NCBI GenBank assembly: GCA_049684495.1
Contig: JBAVFZ010000469.1
Coordinates: 1-8,051, forward strand
Length of the DNA: 8,051 nt
DNA from: JAFGKK01 sp049684495
GTDB lineage: Bacteria > Chloroflexota > Anaerolineae > Anaerolineales > RBG-16-64-43
Reading direction: 5' to 3'
Position 1 is the stretch's first letter; every line of letters begins with the position of its first letter. Of the stretch, positions 1-5,237 are shown one piece after another. The translations under genes and the position numbers were made by a program. The notes beneath the pieces were generated by a model that saw only the letters and a list, made by a program, of their open reading frames with translations, had not been told where the DNA came from and made no database searches.

Positions 1-1
1 C

Positions 2-1213
2 ACCATCATCGACTTCCTCAATCGTTTCAACGATGAGAATGCAGGCCGGTACAGATTGACGGCCAAGATTTTCAGCACCACGGAAGCGGCTGAATCGCTT
101 CGCCGTGAAATGAGCTCCGAGAATCCCCCCGATATCGTCGGCCCGGTGGGGATCGCCCTCCTGTCGCAGTTTCCAGGCGGTTGGCTCGACCTGACCGACC
201 GGATCGAAAAGACCGATTACGATCTTACCGATTTCGACCCCGCATTGGTCGACATGTACCGCTTCGGTTCGGAAGGCCTAATCTCGCTTCCATTCGCGCT
301 CTTCCCATCCGCTCTCTGGTACAACAAGCCGCTGTTCGACGATGCCGGTATCGCGTATCCGCCGCACGACTGGGAAACCGAATATCAAGGAAAGGATTGG
401 GATTATTCCGCCCTCCGGGACATCGCCAGGAAACTCACCCTGGATCAACAAGGCCGAAGCGCCGCCCAATCCGGATTCGATCCGGAAGCCGTCTCGCAAT
501 TCGGCTTCTCCACGCATTGGACGACCCTGCGCGGACAATGGTCTTACTTCGGCGCGGGGACTTTTACCGACGAACGGGGAAAGGCTGTCATCCCGGAGGT
601 TTGGCGCAACGCCGCGCGCTGGTATTACGACGGCATCTGGAAGGACCGCTTTATCCCGTCCATGCCGGAGATTTTCTCTGAAGAGCTTGGGAATGGAAAC
701 CCCTTCGCCTCCGGCAACCTGGCGATGATGCCGCAGAACCTTTGGTATACCTGCTGTGTCGGCTCCGCGGATTGGGACGCAGCCGCGATCCCTTCCTTCG
801 AAGGCGGCCGCCCTGTCGCCAAATATCACGCCGACTCGTTCGCGATTTCGAAGAACTCCAAGAATCCCCAGGGCGCTTTCGATGTCATATCGCTGTTCCT
901 CGGCCGGTATGCCCTGGAACTGCGAAAAGCGTTCGGGTATGATCTCTGCTCTTTTCCGGGAAGAATCAGCCTGCAACCGGATTCCATCGCGCTTTTACGG
1001 TCGCGGTTTCCCGGCGTCGATTTCCAGGTATTTCTCGAGGGGTTGAACTATCTGGATCAACCCAATCACGAATCGGGTTTGCCGAATTTTATGGCCGCGG
1101 AAGCTGTATACGAGGGCTTTCGGAACAGATATGAATCCGAGGGGAACCTAAATCTGGACGCGGAACTCGATGCCCTACGGCTTGATTTACAGGCGGTTTT
1201 TGATCAGGAGTGA
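2..1213 (+). CDS. ABC transporter extracellular solute-binding protein (family 1, sugar-type), 5' partial
   Basis: This is the C-terminal 403 residues of a periplasmic or lipid-anchored substrate-binding protein of an ABC importer, most like the family 1 (MalE/UgpB-type) proteins that deliver sugars or sugar derivatives to a permease. The frame is open from base 2 to a TGA at 1211-1213. The TTG at 56 is therefore not the true start; the start, signal peptide and any lipobox lie left of the window. Family hallmarks (fragment numbering) are an early IIDFLNRFN segment, NPPDIVGPVG (41-50), LPFALFPSALWYNKPLFDDAGI around 96-117 followed by PP and an acidic/Trp patch, GNLAMMPQNLW near the middle, and FAISKNSKNPQGAFD in the C-terminal lobe. 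Family proteins usually run 420-500 residues, so roughly 40-60 are missing. The ligand cannot be read from the sequence. No permease gene follows: the next gene is convergent, so partner permeases must be upstream or elsewhere. The family call is firm and the sugar specificity is inference. Confidence 0.88.
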   Translation, partial: TIIDFLNRFNDENAGRYRLTAKIFSTTEAAESLRREMSSENPPDIVGPVGIALLSQFPGGWLDLTDRIEKTDYDLTDFDPALVDMYRFGSEGLISLPFALFPSALWYNKPLFDDAGIAYPPHDWETEYQGKDWDYSALRDIARKLTLDQQGRSAAQSGFDPEAVSQFGFSTHWTTLRGQWSYFGAGTFTDERGKAVIPEVWRNAARWYYDGIWKDRFIPSMPEIFSEELGNGNPFASGNLAMMPQNLWYTCCVGSADWDAAAIPSFEGGRPVAKYHADSFAISKNSKNPQGAFDVISLFLGRYALELRKAFGYDLCSFPGRISLQPDSIALLRSRFPGVDFQVFLEGLNYLDQPNHESGLPNFMAAEAVYEGFRNRYESEGNLNLDAELDALRLDLQAVFDQE

Positions 1214-1251
1214 AGAACACCCGGACGGGAGGAGGATAATCCGAGGACCGA
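1214..1251. other. Short convergent intergenic gap, no clear terminator
   Basis: Only 38 bases separate the stop of the solute-binding protein gene from the stop of rocD on the opposite strand. I see a weak 4-base complementarity (CGGA with TCCG) but no GC-rich stem followed by a T tract on either strand. Termination here, if present, is not of the simple intrinsic type. Confidence 0.5.
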
Positions 1252-2454
1252 CTACCCCGTCGTAAGCACGGCGGCGATCCGTTCCATCGCCCAGTCGATT
1301 TCCTCTTTGCGAATGATCAGGGGCGGCGCGAAACGGATCACGTGCTTATGCGTTTCCTTGCACAGCAGGCCGCGCGCCATGAGCACCTCGCAGAACCGCC
1401 GCGCTCCGCCGGCCGCCGGATGCAGTTCGACGCCGATCATCAGCCCCTTGCCGCGGATCTCCTTGATGCGCGGGCTCTTCACATCGCGGAGGCAGGTCAT
1501 GAAATACTCCCCCATCCGCTCGGCGTTCTCGATCATCCCCTCCTCGACCAGGACGCGCATCGCCACCCGCGCGACCGCGCACGCCATCGGATTGCCGCCG
1601 AAGGTGCTGCCGTGGTCGCCCGGCTGGAACACCCCCAACACTTCCTTGTTCGAAAGCACCGCCGAGACCGGGTAAAATCCGCCCGAAAGCGCCTTGCCGA
1701 TCAGCGTCAGATCGGCTTCGACTCCTTCGTGCTCCTCGGCCAGCATCTTCCCCGTCCGTCCCAGCCCGGTCTGGATCTCGTCGGTGACCATCATCACGCA
1801 ATGCTCGTTGCAGATCCGGCGAACGTCGCGCAGGTAGCCCGCCGGCGGGAGGATGATGCCGGCTTCGCCCTGGATCGGCTCGACCAGGAAGGCGACCGTA
1901 TTGGGCGTGATCGCCTGCTCGAGCGCGCGCGCGTCGCCGAACGGGATGATCTTGAACCCCGGCGTGAACGGCGAATACCCGTCACGGTACTGCTCTTCGG
2001 TCGAGAAGCCGACGATCGTGATCGTCCGGCCGTGGAAGTTGTTGGCGCAGACGATAATTTCGGCTTTCCCATCCGGCACGCCGCGTTCCCGGTAGCCCCA
2101 CTTGCGCACCGCCTTGATCGCGGATTCAACCGCCTCGGCGCCGCTGTTCATCGGCAGGACGGTGTGTGAATGGGTCAGTTCGCACAGTTCCTTATAGAAC
2201 AGCCCCAGCTGGTCGTTGCGGAAGGCGCGCGAGGTGAGCGTCAGTTTATCCGCCTGCTCCTTCATCACCGCGGCGATTTTCGGGTGGCAGTGGCCCTGGT
2301 TGACCGCCGAATAGGCCGAGAGGCAATCCATATACTTGTTGCCGTCCACGTCCCAGACCCAGATCCCCTGCCCGCGGGTCAGGACGACGTCGAGCGGCTT
2401 GTAGTTCATCGCGCCGTACTCGTTTTCCAGCCGGATGTATTCCTGGGTTTGCAT
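1252..2454 (-). CDS. rocD: Ornithine aminotransferase (ornithine--oxo-acid transaminase)
   Basis: A class III, PLP-dependent aminotransferase that moves the delta-amino group of ornithine to 2-oxoglutarate, giving glutamate-5-semialdehyde and glutamate. It links arginine/ornithine breakdown to proline and glutamate in the cytoplasm. The 400-residue protein matches RocD/OAT along its full length by recall: YGAMNYKPL near 13-21, LSAYSAVNQGHCHPKI (45-60), DKLTLTSRAF (69-78), NSGAEAVESA (103-112), HGRT (141-144), EPIQGEAG (192-199), TDEIQTGLGRTG (224-235), GKALSGGFYPVSAV (253-266), HGSTFGGNP (281-289), and KETH...RFAPPL near the end. Lys254 is the PLP Schiff-base lysine, Asp225 the PLP-nitrogen aspartate, and Glu197 the counterpart of human Glu235. 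I chose the ATG at 2454. It has an AGGCGG patch only 2 nt upstream, a weak site, but an upstream in-frame GTG at 2490 has no ribosome site and adds 12 residues outside the family core. It stands alone, convergent with its left neighbour and divergent from the right one. Confidence 0.94.
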   Translation of the reverse strand: MQTQEYIRLENEYGAMNYKPLDVVLTRGQGIWVWDVDGNKYMDCLSAYSAVNQGHCHPKIAAVMKEQADKLTLTSRAFRNDQLGLFYKELCELTHSHTVLPMNSGAEAVESAIKAVRKWGYRERGVPDGKAEIIVCANNFHGRTITIVGFSTEEQYRDGYSPFTPGFKIIPFGDARALEQAITPNTVAFLVEPIQGEAGIILPPAGYLRDVRRICNEHCVMMVTDEIQTGLGRTGKMLAEEHEGVEADLTLIGKALSGGFYPVSAVLSNKEVLGVFQPGDHGSTFGGNPMACAVARVAMRVLVEEGMIENAERMGEYFMTCLRDVKSPRIKEIRGKGLMIGVELHPAAGGARRFCEVLMARGLLCKETHKHVIRFAPPLIIRKEEIDWAMERIAAVLTTG

Positions 2455-2530
2455 TTCCGCCTGCTTTCTACAGATCCCTAACGTTTTCACTGGGTCAGTT
2501 TGTAAGTTGATTTTAAGCGGTTAAACCTTC

Positions 2531-2614
2531 AAACGCAAAGACGCCAGGGCGCAAAGACGCAAAGGAATTCCAGGCCATTTTTTTGCGTCCTTGCGCCTTT
2601 GCGACTTTGCGTTT
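2531..2614. repeat. Imperfect long inverted repeat of CGCAAAG-type units
   Basis: The left arm at 2531-2563 is complementary to the right arm at 2582-2614, 33 nt each. Counting base by base gives 29 Watson-Crick pairs, one G-U pair and three mismatches, around an 18-nt loop (2564-2581) that contains the small palindrome GGAATTCC. Both arms are built from short near-tandem units of the form CGCAAAG(A/G). Similar CGCAAAG-rich palindromes are, to my recollection, scattered between genes in many environmental bacterial genomes, so this is probably one copy of a dispersed intergenic repeat. It is not a standard terminator: the stem is followed by TTTTAATAG rather than a continuous T tract, and no gene ends just before it. 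It contains no open reading frame. Confidence 0.85.
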
Positions 2615-2642
2615 TAATAGCAATCAAATATGATTAACAAAC

Positions 2643-2648
2643 AGGGAG
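2643..2648 (+). promoter_or_regulatory. Ribosome binding site of the Atl gene
   Basis: AGGGAG lies six bases before the ATG at 2655. This is a good Shine-Dalgarno match that fixes the start of the small alkyltransferase-like gene. Confidence 0.75.
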
Positions 2649-2654
2649 TTATCA

Positions 2655-2960
2655 ATGAGTGAGCTGTACGAGAAGATTTACACCGTCATACGCAAGATCC
2701 CGCGCGGCAAGGTGGCAACATACGGGCAGATCGCCAAGCTGGCCGGGATGGGTTCCCACGCCCGGCTGGTAGGGTACGCCCTGCACGCGCTTACGCCCGA
2801 GAAGCGCGTTCCCTGGCACCGGGTGGTCGGCGCGGGCGGGAAGATCAGCCTGGGCGGTGAAGGCTATACCACCCAGAGGAAGATATTGGAATCTGAAGGG
2901 GTGGAATTTACACCCGGCGGGAAAATACCGTTGGCTGAATTTGGTTGGTCGAAGAAGTGA
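2655..2960 (+). CDS. Alkyltransferase-like protein (Atl; MGMT family, Cys replaced by Trp)
   Basis: A 101-residue protein made only of the DNA-binding domain of the O6-alkylguanine-DNA alkyltransferase family. Active alkyltransferases carry a PCHRV motif whose Cys accepts the alkyl group; here it is PWHRVV (53-58), with Trp54 at that place. That is the signature of Atl proteins, which bind O6-alkylguanine in DNA without repairing it and, in studied cases, pass the lesion to nucleotide excision repair. Other key residues are kept: Tyr23 in ATYGQIA, the arginine finger Arg37 in HARLVGYAL, and the GKISLGGEG loop (62-70). Their spacing corresponds to Tyr25, Arg39 and Trp56 of fission-yeast Atl1. 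A winged-helix core (YEKIYTVIRKIPRGKVATYGQ) opens the protein. The length is normal for Atl. The ATG at 2655 has a strong AGGGAG site. It appears monocistronic, divergent from rocD and convergent with the heparinase-like gene. It should lack methyltransferase activity. Confidence 0.93.
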   Translation: MSELYEKIYTVIRKIPRGKVATYGQIAKLAGMGSHARLVGYALHALTPEKRVPWHRVVGAGGKISLGGEGYTTQRKILESEGVEFTPGGKIPLAEFGWSKK

Positions 2961-3047
2961 TTATTACTACAAGGTACTGCAATTCAAAGCCGCTTTTAAG
3001 TTAATGAAATTCAGTTCATCCTGCAACATTCTGTAAATCCCGCCCCT
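2961..3047. other. Convergent intergenic gap, no recognised element
   Basis: This 87-base AT-richer gap lies between the stop of the Atl gene and the stop of the heparinase-like gene. I looked for a bidirectional hairpin terminator and saw only a trivial short palindrome (TGAAATTCA). No small reading frame with a ribosome site stands out. Confidence 0.5.
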
Positions 3048-5129
3048 TCATTTTCCCCTCGGCAACGGTCTCCAAATACTAATAAACCGGATCGGCAACT
3101 CCCCCACCGCGGTCCCGGCGAGGGATAGCGCCGGCGACTTGCTTGCGTACCGCAATGAACGCCAGCCGCGGATCTCCGGCGGAACGGTTTTCCCGGCCGC
3201 CTCCTCGCCATGGATTTTTTTACCCGCCCGGTAGAGGTTCCACTTCGCCGGCCGGTTCGACCAGATGCGCAGGGATATTCCGCCGGCGGGCATGCGCAGG
3301 ATCAATCCCCCGCCGGAACCGTCCTTCCAGCCCGTCATCTTTTCGGAAAGCATCTTCTCCAGCGCAGGATCCTTCTCCGGATTGTTCCACTCCCATGGAT
3401 AATCCGGGATCAGCCAGTGCAGCCGGGCGGCATGCGATTCCCGTCCGATAAGATCATCGGTGACGATCCAGGTATCCTCATCCATGCGTTCGACCAGGCG
3501 GTTGTGGATGATCCCCAACCGGCGATACCCGTCGTGCGAGCCGCACCACGCGCTCACGTTGGGCATTCCCACCACGGCCTGCGCCAGATCGGTCCACAAG
3601 AACCGTCCCGAGCGCCGCATCTGATCCTGCCCGTCTACGGTCATGGTATTGTGCACGCCGGCATGCGAGAGCGAATTCCGCCATGGCAGATCGCCGCTGT
3701 AGAGGTAGGAACCGGCGTCGATCGCGACGTTCTCCCCGCGCCACCACAAGTCCAGGTGCAGCTGGTCGGCATGCGCCGGCCGGCTGCGGAATTGCACGCA
3801 GCGGATCACGGCCTGCGATTCATCTCCGCCCAGGACATACAATCCGGCGCAGGGCGCGAAGAACGGCCTCTCTTCGAATTTCACGCCGCGCGGGTGCTTG
3901 CGGTTCGTGCCGCCGATCGCACCCGGCCCCAACAGCCAAACCGTATCCTCATCCCAGGGACCGTCGCTGTAGATTTTCTTCCGGTCCCTCGCCAGCGAGA
4001 GCATCTGCAGCAGCGGACGGTAATCCTCGTAGGCGCAGGTGTTGAGCGGGAGGAACAGCGCGCCGTCGTTGTGCCCGAAATTCGGCAGCCGCCCGGTTTG
4101 CCGGTCGGTCAGCGTACGCAACAGGTCGAACGAGCGCTGTACGCCGCGGCGCATCCTCTCCGGGAAACTCAAGCGGTTGAGCTCCGCCAGCCGCATCACC
4201 CATAGATACAGCTGCAGCGCCAGCCGGTGGTAGTTGTGCGAATGCTGGATGTACCCGCCGTCGGGGTAAAACTGCGCGGCGGATTCCCCGAGCAGGCGGA
4301 TCGCTTGTTCCCGCCATTGCCCGGCGCGTGGCAGCTCGGGAAACATCACTCCGATGGTGAATAATCCCGCGGCTTCTGAAATCAGATGGTTGTTGTTTTG
4401 CGCCCGGGCATAGGCGGCGGTGGCTTCAATCCTGCGCCCGTGCGCATCCAGCGCGCCGATCAGCCTGCGCGCCCTTTCAACCGTCGTCGCGGGCGACCCG
4501 GCGAATCCGCGCAGCGCAAAGGTCCACGCCATCGCCCGCAGCGCGACCTCCTGGGCCGAAGCCCATTGCGGGCCGCAGTTCGGCGGATTGTCCGCCATCC
4601 AGGATTCCACCAGCCGCCAGAATAATTCCGGGGCGCGTTCGTCGCCGGTCAGCGCATAACACCGCACCAGGCGGAAAGCCGCCGCGAAACGGGAGAGTTC
4701 CCATATTCCCTTGACATCACCGGATGCCCCTTCTTCGACTTCGGTCCAGTGGCGGCCGGCGGGCAGGCTCCGGCCGGTCAGCGGATTGCGGTTCCACGCC
4801 GGGGGAATTCCACAATCGTTCCAGGAATCCTCCCAAAAGCGGAAGGACCCTGTGAGATTTTTTTCCAGTTCTTCTTTCGCCAGAAATTCCGCTCCGGTGG
4901 CAACCCGGCTCAGAATTTCTGCAAGTGCCCGCGGATCATCGAAGAAAAAAGCGGGTTGAGATTGCGGAACCCATGGCGTTTCGACGGGATGCGATTGGAA
5001 ATACTCGTCCCAGGAACCGGCCGGCGTCCGCCTGCGGGCGATCCCGGCGGCGAGCTGCATCCGGTAGACCGCGAACCAGAATGCCGGCCGGATCCCGATT
5101 ATCCTCAGGATGTTGAACGGGTTAACCAT
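3048..5129 (-). CDS. Heparinase II/III family protein (alginate-lyase-like polysaccharide lyase)
   Basis: A 693-residue protein with the two-part build of the heparinase II/III superfamily: an N-terminal alpha/alpha toroid (about 60-380) and a C-terminal beta-sandwich (about 415-680). Such enzymes cleave uronic-acid-containing polysaccharides by beta-elimination. Visible motifs are NNNHLISEAAGLF (245-257), FYPDGGYIQHSHNYHRL (287-303), PNFGHNDGA (349-357), PAHADQLHLDLWW (451-463), DAGSYLYSG (471-479) and HNTMTVDGQDQ (493-503). Asn246/247, Tyr300, His453 and His493 are spaced similarly to the Asn-Tyr-His-His set of heparinase III and may be catalytic; this is inference. The N-terminus (ILRIIGIRPAFWFAVYRMQ) is mildly hydrophobic but dotted with arginines and lacks a clean signal-peptide cleavage site, so secretion is uncertain. 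The ATG at 5129 follows GGAAGAG by 10 bases. It is the last gene of the minus-strand cluster, 108 bases after the oxidoreductase stop. Its place beside a glycosyltransferase points to a role in trimming or remodelling a self-made polysaccharide rather than feeding. Substrate unknown. Confidence 0.88.
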   Translation of the reverse strand: MVNPFNILRIIGIRPAFWFAVYRMQLAAGIARRRTPAGSWDEYFQSHPVETPWVPQSQPAFFFDDPRALAEILSRVATGAEFLAKEELEKNLTGSFRFWEDSWNDCGIPPAWNRNPLTGRSLPAGRHWTEVEEGASGDVKGIWELSRFAAAFRLVRCYALTGDERAPELFWRLVESWMADNPPNCGPQWASAQEVALRAMAWTFALRGFAGSPATTVERARRLIGALDAHGRRIEATAAYARAQNNNHLISEAAGLFTIGVMFPELPRAGQWREQAIRLLGESAAQFYPDGGYIQHSHNYHRLALQLYLWVMRLAELNRLSFPERMRRGVQRSFDLLRTLTDRQTGRLPNFGHNDGALFLPLNTCAYEDYRPLLQMLSLARDRKKIYSDGPWDEDTVWLLGPGAIGGTNRKHPRGVKFEERPFFAPCAGLYVLGGDESQAVIRCVQFRSRPAHADQLHLDLWWRGENVAIDAGSYLYSGDLPWRNSLSHAGVHNTMTVDGQDQMRRSGRFLWTDLAQAVVGMPNVSAWCGSHDGYRRLGIIHNRLVERMDEDTWIVTDDLIGRESHAARLHWLIPDYPWEWNNPEKDPALEKMLSEKMTGWKDGSGGGLILRMPAGGISLRIWSNRPAKWNLYRAGKKIHGEEAAGKTVPPEIRGWRSLRYASKSPALSLAGTAVGELPIRFISIWRPLPRGK

Positions 5130-5237
5130 AGTCGCAATTCTCTTCCGATAAATCCCGGCGTTTGGAATGATCTAGGATTATATCGGGCGAATGGCTGATG
5201 AAAAAATATAATTATCGCCCCCGATCTCTGCTTGCCG
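5130..5237 (-). promoter_or_regulatory. Intercistronic region with a hairpin and a possible internal promoter
   Basis: This 108-base gap between two same-direction genes is AT-rich in the middle, unlike the flanks. ATCGGGCGA at 5182-5190 is complementary to TCGCCCCCGAT at 5215-5225 except for a two-base bulge. It encloses a 24-base A/T-rich loop that holds a run of six A (six T on the coding strand). On the minus strand a perfect TATAAT (5183-5178) lies about 50 bases before the heparinase-like ATG, but the best -35 (TTTTCA, 5204-5199) is weak and spaced only 15 bases away. This could be an internal promoter or an mRNA-processing hairpin; neither is certain. Confidence 0.3.

Larger units (their letters stand above)
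2491..2654. promoter_or_regulatory. Divergent intergenic region, probable promoters of rocD and the Atl gene
   Basis: This gap lies between two divergently read genes and should carry both promoters. Candidate -10 boxes are TATGAT at 2629-2634 for the plus-strand Atl gene and TAAAAT (read on the minus strand, 2515-2510) for rocD; each matches 5 of 6 consensus bases. Possible -35 elements are poor: TTGCGT lies 16 nt upstream of the first (2607-2612) and TTGCGT again 17 nt upstream of the second (2538-2533, minus strand). Each matches 3 of 6 bases, and both fall inside the arms of the inverted repeat. The promoter reading is tentative. Confidence 0.3.

Noticed and set aside
278..976. 232-codon open frame on the minus strand opposite the solute-binding protein
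   Set aside because: No domain signature and no ribosome site; the plus-strand frame carries clear solute-binding-protein motifs throughout.
1342..2169. 275-codon open frame on the plus strand opposite rocD
   Set aside because: Shadow of rocD: rich in Arg, Asp and His with no family motif, while the minus strand matches ornithine aminotransferase end to end.
2455..2490. GTG at 2490 as the start of rocD
   Set aside because: No Shine-Dalgarno sequence precedes it, and the 12 extra residues (KTLGICRKQAE and so on) lie outside the conserved family core. The ATG at 2454 gives a normal 400-residue protein, although its own ribosome site is weak and close.
2531..2620. The intergenic inverted repeat as a CRISPR array, tRNA or intrinsic terminator
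   Set aside because: There are no regularly spaced identical repeats with unique spacers, no cloverleaf or CCA-type end, no continuous T tract after the stem, and no gene ending just before it on either strand.
3210..4205. 331-codon open frame on the plus strand opposite the heparinase-like gene
   Set aside because: Its composition (many Arg, Pro, Gln, His) is that of a shadow frame, with no recognisable motif or ribosome site, and it lies wholly inside a well-supported gene.
5207..5212. TATAAT on the plus strand as a promoter
   Set aside because: Nothing but antisense shadow frames lies downstream on the plus strand; the hexamer is a by-product of the AT-rich loop.
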